This document shows positions 19,199-28,012 of a stretch of 64,000 bases of DNA, in pieces. The notes under the pieces are model-generated. The model worked only from the letters and a program-made list of their open reading frames with translations, was not told the origin of the DNA and did not search any database. A program made the translations under genes and the position numbers. Origin of the DNA: Bin80 sp965203305 (GTDB lineage: Bacteria; Bacteroidota; Rhodothermia; Rhodothermales; Bin80). The stretch's first letter is position 1. Each line of letters starts with the position of its first letter. Location of the stretch: NCBI GenBank assembly GCA_965203305.1, contig OZ241874.1:3410001-3474000 (forward strand), given 5' to 3'.

Positions 19199-19354
19199 GG
19201 AAGAACAGTTCAGATTCCGTGGAACGCTCAGGATGGGAATCTTGTGCCTTTGAAAGAAGCCGGCAGGAAAGTCCCTCCCGCCTGTAACCTGACGCGAGCA
19301 TCCTGCGTAGAGAAAATGCAGAAACCATCCTATTCCTCAATCCCAACCGCAACC

Positions 19355-20401
19355 ATGTGCACACAACTGCGACTCGTCTCTGCCGCCCTGAGCATGATGC
19401 TGCTCTCCATTCCCGCTCTGGCACAGGTTACCCTCACGCCCATTGACAAGAATTTCTCTGCCAAGGATATCCGTGATCTGGCAGTTAATGTGGCAGATGC
19501 AGATGTTACGGTACATACGTCCGACATAGCCGCCGTCAATGTTCGAATTACTGTGAAGGGCAATGACCGTGACAAGGCAATGGAGTATTATGAAGAGCAG
19601 AATTTTAGCGTAAGCCTTGCGGATGCAACCCTGCGCGTGAGCTCGGAAAGAGAGAAGTCCTATGGGACCTCCTCCAACTGGCATAACCCCGCGAGCATTT
19701 ATGTGACAATCCGCATGCCATCCGATGTCTTCGCAAGTATTCGGACCTCTGACGGGGACCTGGAAATCGGCAAACTGACGGAGGGGGCCGCCATCAAAAC
19801 CAGTGATGGAGACATCGCTGTTCAGGAGATTTTCGGGGAAACCATCGCGATACAGACTTCGGACGGAGACATTGACGCAGGCCGGCTGGACGGATCCTCC
19901 GTTTCTGTAAAAACCAGTGATGGCGATGTAACGCTGGAAACACTTGCCGGAGACTCCATGCGAATTCAAACTTCGGACGGAGACATCCAGATCAATTCTG
20001 TGACAGGAAAATTGGATGCAAAAACATCAGATGGCGATCTTGTAATCGGGGAGATGATTTCATCCGGTGCCGAGGTACGAACCTCGGATGGCGAAATCAC
20101 AATCGGGAAAATGACCGGGAGCCTGACCCTCCGAACTGGAGACGGCGATGTAGAACTGGGACTGATTGATCCCGAAAATATCAACATATCTATTTCTGAC
20201 GGTGATGCACTCCTCACGATGCCACAGAATCTCTCTGCCACACTTGACATTTCCGCTAGAGATGTAGAAATGGACTCCTTCTCTGACTTCTCGGGAACTC
20301 TTGACAACTCAAAGGTCAAGGGAGATCTGAACGGAGGAGGATCCTTGATTCGTGTGCGCACATCCGACGGCGATGTGGTCATGCGAAGCATGGAAGACTA
20401 G
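19355..20401 (+). CDS. Exported DUF4097-type protein with TSDGD repeats
   Basis: About 348 residues from ATG 19355, chosen because it begins a clean signal peptide (MCTQLRLVSAALSMMLLSIP, cut after ALAQ); an ATG 13 codons upstream is possible. The mature part is a regular series of about 20-residue units ending in (T/S)SDGD, at least ten times, as expected for a right-handed beta-helix of the DUF4097/putative-adhesin family. No T9SS tail or membrane anchor is visible, so a periplasmic location is likely. The role is unknown; family members often sit near anti-sigma or envelope genes, which is not the case here. The stop codon is TAG, showing that TAG terminates in this genome. Confidence 0.85.
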   Translation: MCTQLRLVSAALSMMLLSIPALAQVTLTPIDKNFSAKDIRDLAVNVADADVTVHTSDIAAVNVRITVKGNDRDKAMEYYEEQNFSVSLADATLRVSSEREKSYGTSSNWHNPASIYVTIRMPSDVFASIRTSDGDLEIGKLTEGAAIKTSDGDIAVQEIFGETIAIQTSDGDIDAGRLDGSSVSVKTSDGDVTLETLAGDSMRIQTSDGDIQINSVTGKLDAKTSDGDLVIGEMISSGAEVRTSDGEITIGKMTGSLTLRTGDGDVELGLIDPENINISISDGDALLTMPQNLSATLDISARDVEMDSFSDFSGTLDNSKVKGDLNGGGSLIRVRTSDGDVVMRSMED

Positions 20402-20450
20402 GCGGTACCCTGTATGCGTGGAACGAAGGCGTGCCTTTCGCATCTGGCAA

Positions 20451-21629
20451 CTAAAGGCATTCCAGTACTATTGCGGTGCTTCCGCCGGTCCCGTGGCACA
20501 TAGTCGCAAGCCCGCGTGATTTTCCATGGGATCGAAGTGCATGAATCAGTGTAACAATGATCCTGGCCCCCGAGCATCCAATGGGATGCCCAAGCGCAAT
20601 TGCGCCTCCGTTCACATTCAGCTTTTCCACCTCAATCCGCATCTCTCTGGCAAACAGCAGACTGCTGAGCGAGAATGCCTCGTTATTCTCGTACAGATCA
20701 ATCTCCTCCGAACGCATTCCGACAGAACGCAATGCGCAACGAGTTGCCTCCATCGGTGATTCTATAAAACGATCCCATTGCCCTGCGTCCCAGGCATACC
20801 CCAGTACCCGTGCAATTGGCTTCAGTCCCTGATCCCGTACAAAATCCCCACTGGCCAGCAGGATTGCTGCGGATCCATCACTGATCTGACTGCTGTTCCC
20901 CGCCGTCAGTACTCCGTCTTTCGCAAAGACCGGCTTCAGGGCAGAAAGTGTGCGGGTGGTTGTTTCCGGTCGAATCCCCTCATCCAGGCTCAGAGATCCC
21001 TTCGTTGCAGAAATCGGGGTGATCTCCGCCAAAAATTGTCCCTCTGTGGTTGCCAGGTGGGCACGAGCATGAGATTCAGCGGCAACCTCATCCAGCTCTT
21101 CCCGACTCACCTGCCGCTCTTGTGCCAGACGCTCCGCCTGTATCCCCATTGACTCTCCGGTAACCGGATCAGAAAGTCCATCGCGATGGAGCAGATCAAC
21201 GATGGTCTCCCGGGATCCCGTCAGGTACTTGTATCCCCACCTGGCCCTGCTTGAGAGTGCAAATCCGGTCTGGGACATGGATTCCGTTCCTCCAGTCAAA
21301 ATCAGGCCCGCGGCACCAGACTGGATAAATGCTGCGCCTGTCATCAGGCTCATCATCCCGGAGGAGCAGACCATATCAATACCGGCGGCATCCACCGAAT
21401 CTGGAATGCCTGCTTTCTTTGCTGCCTGACGTGCCACAAGCTGCCCGTGACCACCTCTCAGAACATGCCCCAATATAACCATATCCAGAGCCTGACCGGA
21501 AACCTCTGCCTGATCCAGAGCAGACCAAAAAACTGGAGCCGCGAGATCTGCCGGTCCCAGTGATGCAAGTGCCCCGCCAAAACGCCCTATGGGAGAGCGG
21601 ACAGCACTCAAAATGAATACTTCCTTCAT
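20451..21629 (-). CDS. Thiolase / acetyl-CoA C-acyltransferase
   Basis: A 392-residue type II thiolase. The nucleophilic Cys is in DMVCSSGMMSL (about residue 87), the catalytic His in GHPIGCSGARI, and the second Cys in MCHGTGGSTAIV close to the C-terminus. GGTESMSQ is also typical. It either condenses two acetyl-CoA or cleaves 3-ketoacyl-CoA; sequence alone does not separate the two. The start overlaps the stop of the upstream yyaL-like gene (ATGA), making it the last gene of a glycerate kinase / YyaL / thiolase operon. Confidence 0.95.
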   Translation of the reverse strand: MKEVFILSAVRSPIGRFGGALASLGPADLAAPVFWSALDQAEVSGQALDMVILGHVLRGGHGQLVARQAAKKAGIPDSVDAAGIDMVCSSGMMSLMTGAAFIQSGAAGLILTGGTESMSQTGFALSSRARWGYKYLTGSRETIVDLLHRDGLSDPVTGESMGIQAERLAQERQVSREELDEVAAESHARAHLATTEGQFLAEITPISATKGSLSLDEGIRPETTTRTLSALKPVFAKDGVLTAGNSSQISDGSAAILLASGDFVRDQGLKPIARVLGYAWDAGQWDRFIESPMEATRCALRSVGMRSEEIDLYENNEAFSLSSLLFAREMRIEVEKLNVNGGAIALGHPIGCSGARIIVTLIHALRSHGKSRGLATMCHGTGGSTAIVLECL

Positions 21630-23638
21630 TGCTGACCACCCTTTGTCGATCTGGTAATCCGGGCCATCACCGCATCCGCATCCTGAGTTGGAGGCTCACA
21701 TGTACTTCCATGACACATGTGTATTGCAAACTCTCCTGTACCTCCAAAATCTGGACGGGAAAGGATTACTGCATTGGGAGCATATGTACTTCGGAGAGTG
21801 TCCCGGGCAGCTTGAGTCTCGCTGGCATCCATGGAACCGGAAAGTATAATTTCTGTGGAGGGACCCAATGCGTAATCAAGTGCGGACAGCGTTGCACTAA
21901 ACCCTTCAGGGTAATCCGACAGGCCTCTGGAACAGCGTTGAATGGAGTGGTGCCCCGCAGCTTCAAGCTCCGAATCCCCCGTCATGCGGCCCAGGCGAAG
22001 CAGATTTATCATCATGACTGCACTGCCCGATGGAATTGCACTGTCAAACAATTGCCTGGGACGCAGCAGGAGAGATTCCCCATCCTGCGCAACCATGAAA
22101 AAGTCGCCATCCTCTGATCTAAAATCATCAAGTACGGTCCTGGTGAGCGACAGGGCAAGCGTACCGTATTTCTCCTGATCTGTGGCTTCATATAATGCCA
22201 GAAGGCCCATGATCACATAGGCATAGTCGTCCAGAAAACCTGCAATCCCTGCTTCCCCCTCTCTCCAGCGATGCAGCAGTTTTCCCGGTGCCGGCATCAT
22301 GTACTTCTCAAAAAATCGCACACATCTTTCCGCCCGCCGGATCAAGTCGCAATCTTTCAATACCATCCCGCACCGGGCTAGGGCAGTAATCATGAGCCCG
22401 TTCCAGTCCGTCAGCACCTTGTCATCAAGAAGTGGCCGTATCCGCTGCCTGCGGTGTTCAAATAATTTCCGGGATATCCCGCACATAAACTTGTGGTCTG
22501 CGAGTGCATCTCCCAAGTACAGGATGTTGAGTCCGGTTTTCTTGCGAGTAGCTTCATCCAGATAATTGCCTGCCTCTTCCAGGTTGAATACAGTCCTGGC
22601 AAGCTCTGCCTCTTCCGGGGAGAGCACACTCCGCAGTTCTTCCATGGTCCAGACATAGTACTTTCCCTCTACTCCTTCGGAATCCGCATCTTCTCCGGTA
22701 CTGTACGCACCCTCATTATTTTGCAACTCCCGATGGACATATTTCAGGATGCCCTGGACGGTTTGCAGATATTCTGAATTGGCGGTTACCTGAAATGCTT
22801 CCAGATATGTGAGGATCAGCAGTGCCTGATCATACAGCATCTTTTCGAAGTGGGGGACTTTCCATGCTTCATCCGTACTGTAGCGGTGAAATCCTCCTCC
22901 CAGTTGATCATAGATTCCTCCCCGCCGCATTTTCTGAAGTGTATTCTCCACCATCTCAAGTACCTTGGCATTCTCGGTGCGATACCAGTAGCGCAGCAGA
23001 AATCGCAGCTTCTCTGGAGATGGAAACTTGGGAACTCCGCGAGATCCACCATATATGCTGTCGTAGCTCCTCTCATGATGGCGGAATGCCTCGTGGAGTA
23101 TCTCTTCTGACAGCTCTTTTCCCGAAAGATCCGGGACAGCAGACTTTTTCATCGCATCCGTAAAATCATCTGCCTGTGCCTCCAGTAGCGAACGATTTTC
23201 CCGCCATAATTGTGCAACATTCGGAATGATCTGCAACAGTCCCGGTTGCCCGTAACGTGCAGTTTTTGGCAAATATGTCCCGGCGAAAAATGGACGCATC
23301 TGCGGTGTCATGAATATGGTGAGTGGCCATCCACCACGCCCGGTGGCAACCTGACAGGCCCCCATATAGATCGCATCGATGTCAGGTCGTTCTTCCCGAT
23401 CAACCTTGATGTTGACAAATGCCTCATTCATTAAACGGGCAACATCTGGATCCTCGAACGATTCCCTCTCCATGACATGGCACCAGTGACAGGTAGCATA
23501 CCCGATAGAGAGAAGAATCGGCCTGTCCATTTTACAGGCAAGTGCCAGTGCCTCATCTCCCCAGGGCCACCAGCCAACAGGATTATTCTTGTGCTGTAGC
23601 AGATAGGGGCTTTTTTCGGAAGCCAGACGATTACTCAT
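21626..23638 (-). CDS. YyaL/SSP411-family thioredoxin-domain protein (DUF255)
   Basis: About 670 residues from ATG 23638; the frame extends five codons upstream to a TTG. The N-terminal thioredoxin-like domain opens with SEKSPYLLQHKNNPVGW and carries the CxxC as YATCHWCHVMERESFED, followed by VKVDREERPDID in related form. The remainder is an (alpha/alpha)6-barrel, glycosidase-like region with GGxxDQLGGGFHRYSTDE in variant form. Members are conserved from bacteria to man (spermatogenesis-associated protein 20), yet the biochemical role is unknown. It overlaps the glycerate kinase upstream and the thiolase downstream, so all three are probably one transcript. Confidence 0.93.
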   Translation of the reverse strand: MSNRLASEKSPYLLQHKNNPVGWWPWGDEALALACKMDRPILLSIGYATCHWCHVMERESFEDPDVARLMNEAFVNIKVDREERPDIDAIYMGACQVATGRGGWPLTIFMTPQMRPFFAGTYLPKTARYGQPGLLQIIPNVAQLWRENRSLLEAQADDFTDAMKKSAVPDLSGKELSEEILHEAFRHHERSYDSIYGGSRGVPKFPSPEKLRFLLRYWYRTENAKVLEMVENTLQKMRRGGIYDQLGGGFHRYSTDEAWKVPHFEKMLYDQALLILTYLEAFQVTANSEYLQTVQGILKYVHRELQNNEGAYSTGEDADSEGVEGKYYVWTMEELRSVLSPEEAELARTVFNLEEAGNYLDEATRKKTGLNILYLGDALADHKFMCGISRKLFEHRRQRIRPLLDDKVLTDWNGLMITALARCGMVLKDCDLIRRAERCVRFFEKYMMPAPGKLLHRWREGEAGIAGFLDDYAYVIMGLLALYEATDQEKYGTLALSLTRTVLDDFRSEDGDFFMVAQDGESLLLRPRQLFDSAIPSGSAVMMINLLRLGRMTGDSELEAAGHHSIQRCSRGLSDYPEGFSATLSALDYALGPSTEIILSGSMDASETQAARDTLRSTYAPNAVILSRPDFGGTGEFAIHMCHGSTCEPPTQDADAVMARITRSTKGGQQ

Positions 23639-24935
23639 GTGCTTTGAGTCCAATGCCTATATCCATTACGTTTGTGTGCGTGGGGCCAGTGACAAGAAGC
23701 TGCTTCACAGCACTTAGACAATGATAGGCATCATTTGCTTCCAAAGCAGCATGCGGATCAACTCCCAGAGACCGTATTTTTGCAACCGTGGAGGGAGTTG
23801 CCCATCCTCCCGCGGCATCCGTTGGTCCATCAATACCATCTGTGCCACCAGAAAGAAGAACAACATCATCAGGGGCTGTGTCAAGTTCACATGCTGCAGC
23901 AAGTGCCAGTTCCTGGTTCCGTCCCCCTTTTCCGTTTCCCCGCACGGTGACCGTTGTTTCCCCGCCCCAGATGAGACACTGCCCGGGAAACAGTTCCAGG
24001 GTACGACGGGCCATTGCTGTTCCAACATCCCTCGCCTCTCCAGATATGTTTTCCGCCAGGGCAGCGACATCATACCCCAGCGTGCGAGCGGCCTCTTCTG
24101 CTGCCTTCAGGGCATCCGTATTGGAAGCCAGAAGCTGAAAGCATGATCCCTGCAACTGCTCCGAATCTGGCTTGGGCGTATCTGAAAGCATCCCCTCAAT
24201 TCCGTGATTTATATGCTCCAGAACTGCCTCCGGGACTTGCAGATCAAAATGGCGGACAACATCCATTGCATCCATCCACGTGGTCGGATCTGCGACTGTG
24301 GGACCGCTCCCGATGACGGATTCGTCATTCCCTACAACATCCGAGATCGCGAGTGTCACGGTGTGTGCGGGCCATGCTGCATTCGCAAGCTGTCCGCCTT
24401 TGATCGCTGACAGGTGCTTGCGAACCGTATTGATCTGGTGAATGTCTGCTCCACTCTGCAAAAGCAGTTGATTGACTGTCTGCATATCATGCAATGTCAA
24501 GCCGGAAGAGGGAAGACTCCATAACGCGGATGCGCCGCCACTAAGGAGGACCACCAGTGTCTCTCCCTGATCACAGGCCTTTGCAATCTTCAAGGCAGCC
24601 TCGGCCGCCTGCTGACTGTCTCTGTCAGGGACAGGATGTCCTCCTTCTCTGACCATGATCTTCTCAGGTGGCCGTCTGCCTTCTGGAAACGAAGACATAT
24701 AGCCATGCGGTACAACGACCTGACCATCAAATGTACAGTCGGGGAAGCTCTGTTCCAGGGCAGCTGCCATGATCATGGAAGCCTTTCCCGCCCCTGTAAC
24801 GCGGCAAAAGCCGGAGTCTGGTATTTCACATGCCATCCCTGACAGCTGGGGAGTGCAAATGATTTCCACAGCCGCAAGAAATATCTTTTCTGCCTCCTCG
24901 GCGAGATGTAGACTGCCCCCGGAACAATTCTGCAT
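23631..24935 (-). CDS. Glycerate 2-kinase, type 2 (MOFRL family)
   Basis: A 434-residue enzyme expected to phosphorylate D-glycerate to 2-phosphoglycerate with ATP. The N-terminal domain shows GAGKAS, LVVLLSGGASAL and INTVRKHLSAIKGGQLA. The C-terminal MOFRL domain shows CLIWGGETTVTVRGNGKGGRNQELAL and LLSGGTDGIDGPTDAAGG. All conserved glycine loops are present and the length is normal. First gene of a leftward three-gene operon. The upstream 165 bases before the divergent DinB-like gene must hold both promoters. Confidence 0.95.
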   Translation of the reverse strand: MQNCSGGSLHLAEEAEKIFLAAVEIICTPQLSGMACEIPDSGFCRVTGAGKASMIMAAALEQSFPDCTFDGQVVVPHGYMSSFPEGRRPPEKIMVREGGHPVPDRDSQQAAEAALKIAKACDQGETLVVLLSGGASALWSLPSSGLTLHDMQTVNQLLLQSGADIHQINTVRKHLSAIKGGQLANAAWPAHTVTLAISDVVGNDESVIGSGPTVADPTTWMDAMDVVRHFDLQVPEAVLEHINHGIEGMLSDTPKPDSEQLQGSCFQLLASNTDALKAAEEAARTLGYDVAALAENISGEARDVGTAMARRTLELFPGQCLIWGGETTVTVRGNGKGGRNQELALAAACELDTAPDDVVLLSGGTDGIDGPTDAAGGWATPSTVAKIRSLGVDPHAALEANDAYHCLSAVKQLLVTGPTHTNVMDIGIGLKAHE

Positions 24936-25100
24936 TATCGTACATTCATGTCTTGTGTGTCCTCAGCCAGGGATTGTATTCTCTTAAAATGCAATCCCCG
25001 GAAAATGTGACATTCATCGCAGAAATGCCAACGCTTCCATGAAACGCAAGAAGCACGATCACCGTTATACCTGTACATTCAACCATCCGATCTACTTCCC

Positions 25101-25616
25101 ATGCTACGAAATATTTCCTTTTTGCTGCTCGCAGTTGCCCTTGTACTGCCAGCTACCGCTCAGGAGCATGATAACAGTGCGTATCTGACAGCACTTACTG
25201 CGGATTTTAATAGTGCTTCCGAAAAGCTGAACAGTCTTGCCGAAGCCATTCCAGAGGATCACTTTGACTGGAGTCCTGCCGAGGGCGTACGCTCAGTCGC
25301 GGGGGTGCTCAATCATGTGGCTGATGCCAATTTTGCAATTGCATCGGCACTGGGACATGAGTCAACGTATGAGGGTACGAATACCAACACCAAAGAGGGG
25401 GCAACAGCACGTCTGTCTGCCTCTCAGTCCCATGTGCTTGAACTCCTGGAATCCCTAGAAGAAGCTGACCTGAGCACTACTGTTACACTCTTCGGCGGAT
25501 CCATGGATCATTACAGTGCACTGGGAATCATCACCGGACATACGCACGAGCATCTGGGTCAGTTGATCGCATATGCCCGCTCAAACGGGGTTGCTCCCCC
25601 CTGGAGTGGTGGTTGA
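25101..25616 (+). CDS. Exported DinB-like four-helix protein
   Basis: 171 residues with a signal peptide (MLRNISFLLLAVALVLPATA). The rest matches the DinB/YfiT-like metal-dependent fold: helix with FNSASEKLNSLAEAIPEDHFDWSP, then LNHVADANFAIAS, and a C-terminal HTHEHLGQLIAYAR. His residues in NHV and in the THEH segment are the usual metal ligands. Secreted DinB proteins of this kind are common in Bacteroidota-related genomes and have no established reaction. The stop is overlapped by the next gene, suggesting co-transcription. Confidence 0.85.
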   Translation: MLRNISFLLLAVALVLPATAQEHDNSAYLTALTADFNSASEKLNSLAEAIPEDHFDWSPAEGVRSVAGVLNHVADANFAIASALGHESTYEGTNTNTKEGATARLSASQSHVLELLESLEEADLSTTVTLFGGSMDHYSALGIITGHTHEHLGQLIAYARSNGVAPPWSGG

Positions 25617-26586
25617 CAGCCGCATTGCTGGAGTGTGCCTTCTGGCAGTCGTACTGTGCGGCTGCCAGACTTCTGGTGTTGAACAGGCATATCCAGATCA
25701 GCCTCTGCGCTTCGTCGTACCTTGGGGAATCGGGTCGCAGGGAGCTGTTGCCGCACATGCCCTGGCAACCGCCCTTGCTGATGAACTGGGGCAAACCGTT
25801 GAGACAGTCAACCTGCCCGGCGGGAATGGAGTCGTTGCCCATGTAGACCTGGCGCAGTCTCCGCCTGACGGATATAAACTGGGAATACTTGCCGTGGAAG
25901 TAACGATGGCACACTGGACGGGCATCACATCCATTGACTACAACCGCTTCTCCCCCATTGCGCTTATTGCCACAAATCCTCCCGCAATTACGGTAAAAAG
26001 TGACGCTCCCTGGCAAAGTATTGACAGTCTTATTGCCTCGCTAAAAGCAGAGTCGGGATCCCTTGTGGCGGGCGGCACCTATTTTGGCGGCATATGGGAT
26101 CTCAGCCGGGTTGGCTTCCTTGAAGCGGCGGGACTTGACCCATCTGTACTGCCATGGGACCCCAGCCCGGATCCCGCTCTTGCTCTGCAAGAGCTGGTGG
26201 CAGGAAATGTTGATATCGTGATTGGACCCCTTTCAGAAACGGATTCGCTCCGCGGATCGGACCAAGTGCGAACGCTGGCTGTCATGGCGGATAAACGTCT
26301 TCCCTCGGCACCCAATACTCCCACCCTCAAGGAGCTGGGAATTGATTATGCCTCTGCAGGCAGCTGGTTTGCCCTTGCTGCCCCAGAAAATCTGCCGAAT
26401 GCACGAGTGGAGCTTTTGCGCGTTGCCGTCTGGAATCTGTCCAGACAATCTGCCTTCAGGAAATCCTTTGAACAGTCGGGATTTCAGCTTCAGTACATGA
26501 CTGGAAGTCCACTGGATGCCTTTATACGTGAGGAGGATGCCCGTCACGGTGTACTGCTCAGCAAAGCGGGGCTTGCCCTGGAATGA
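25609..26586 (+). CDS. Tripartite tricarboxylate transporter receptor (Bug/TctC-like) lipoprotein
   Basis: About 325 residues. I prefer GTG 25609, which gives a short signal peptide ending in the lipobox LCGC; an ATG at 25573 would add 12 residues with no signal character. The mature protein follows the Bug fold: YPDQPLRFVVPW, VNLPGGNGVVAH, PPDGYKLG, then DSLIASLKAESGSLV and NTPTLKELGIDYA. Such proteins bind carboxylates in the periplasm for TctA/TctB membrane subunits. No tctAB genes are present in the window, so this is either an orphan receptor or works with a distant transporter. It overlaps the DinB-like gene by eight bases. Confidence 0.85.
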   Translation: MVDSRIAGVCLLAVVLCGCQTSGVEQAYPDQPLRFVVPWGIGSQGAVAAHALATALADELGQTVETVNLPGGNGVVAHVDLAQSPPDGYKLGILAVEVTMAHWTGITSIDYNRFSPIALIATNPPAITVKSDAPWQSIDSLIASLKAESGSLVAGGTYFGGIWDLSRVGFLEAAGLDPSVLPWDPSPDPALALQELVAGNVDIVIGPLSETDSLRGSDQVRTLAVMADKRLPSAPNTPTLKELGIDYASAGSWFALAAPENLPNARVELLRVAVWNLSRQSAFRKSFEQSGFQLQYMTGSPLDAFIREEDARHGVLLSKAGLALE

Positions 26587-26690
26587 GGATCAGAGTCTGT
26601 GGGAGCGATCTCCTGGTCTGACTAGGCTAGGCCGGACAAGCAGTGCTCCTCTGAGTTTTGCCAGGCTACTGGCTTCCAGTCAACCGGGAA

Positions 26691-27943
26691 CTACTTCACT
26701 TTCTGCTTGTGAGCTACCATTTCCACGAAATCCCGCACTGAAATGAGCGTCGCCCTCTGTTCAGGTTCATAGCTTTTCTGAATGCACTCAGGTATCACCA
26801 GCTGGACCTTTGCCTGCTTTATACTTTCAATCTTGGCAGTCGAAATACCTGCCTCAAGAGTTGCAAGATGCCTGTTCTCAATTCGGTCGGCAACTGACAG
26901 AATCTATGACCAGCGTTCTTTGCAGGAGGACTTGGCTTCCAGCATGGTTTAACGACTGACGGGAAATTCTCCGTCTGCGTACTCTGTCCTGCCAGGAAAT
27001 ATGAAGTCTGCTCTGCGAGTTTCCGTTGCAACATTTCTGTCATAGCGAATATTCCACACCTTGAAGACGGCCTCCAGATGATATTCAAGGGACAGCCCCA
27101 TCCTGATTTTTCGACGATTATGGACACTGAGCGAGTATTTCAGGAGCGCGTCAACATCAATACCGCTGCTTCTTTCTGTCCATAAACACTGGATATCCTT
27201 CTCCACAATCTTCTCCTCGAGCCGCAGGAACATTGCATACTCGTGATCCAGCCATGCTATCAGTGCTGCATCAGGATCACTGCCTGGATTCACGGAAGAG
27301 TGTGTGCGGCGCGCAAGATCTGAAAAATCTCTTGCAGCCGGAAACTTGTCGAATCACTCAACGATCTGATCCAGATCACCGGAACGCGGATCTTCGTATT
27401 CAATGCCGATCTCCTCAAGGATCAATCGCAAGGGAAATCAATATTCGTATCCGTTTTGCCTGTAATCTCTCGTGCCACAAGCTGATCTCTGTCTGTATCT
27501 TTGATGCCAAAAAGCCATTTCAGCTGGCTGGCAATGGTACTTCCTGCCGTTGTCACGATGAAGAGAATTGTATCATCTGGCCTGCGGGCCAGGAATAAAT
27601 GATCCCCTGCATCCATCAGTCTTGTCACCTCGCTGGTCTGATAGTACAATCTCCACTCAGAGGCCCTTTGACTCCGTCTACTTTCGCGTGTATCGTACCA
27701 GGACAGCTCACCGTCCATGCGAATAAATTCCTGGTCATCCCCCATCCAGATGTAAGAAGCGGAAAAGGGGTTGCCTCCTCCAAGCGTACGAGGGGTATTG
27801 CCAAGAACTCGCTTCAAAGCCCTGCTCCGCTGAGCATCTCCCACTTCGTGCTGGTTTGAGCTGGACTGCCCTGCGGTGTCAGAAGGGGACAAGAGTTTCA
27901 TTCCCACGCCAGTAAAGTATTCCGAGAGAGAGCCTCGTGTCAT
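26691..27943 (-). pseudogene. Decayed EcoRII-type restriction endonuclease
   Basis: Starting at ATG 27943 the frame encodes an EcoRII-like N-terminus (MTRGSLSEYFTGVGMKLLSP, then SSNQHEVG) and effector-domain sequence through GSTIASQLKWLFG. It breaks at about 27436 (one base lost), continues in another frame as LEEIGIEYEDPRSGDLDQIVE, and meets an in-frame TGA before FDKFPAARDF. It then reads LSLEYHLEAVFKVWNIRYD and RRADFIFPG, then shifts again near 26949 into a frame reading MLEAKSSCKERW, ADRIENRHLATLE and QLVIPECIQKSYE, and ends at TAG 26691. The catalytic C-terminal domain is thus recognisable but interrupted at least three times. In the ancestral operon the ATG overlapped the vsr stop as ATGA. 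EcoRII enzymes cut at CCWGG; the exact site here is inferred from the family. Confidence 0.85.
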
Positions 27944-28012
27944 TTGCCTGAAATATCTATTTCCGGCTCTGTACACCTTATCCATACGGCGCACTGGTCA
28001 ATCACCATATCT

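Noticed and set aside
18839..19354. Rightward 5' extension of the DUF4097 frame into alaS
   Set aside because: The extended frame overlaps the N-terminal half-kilobase of alaS, has no family likeness, and a clear signal peptide begins at 19355.
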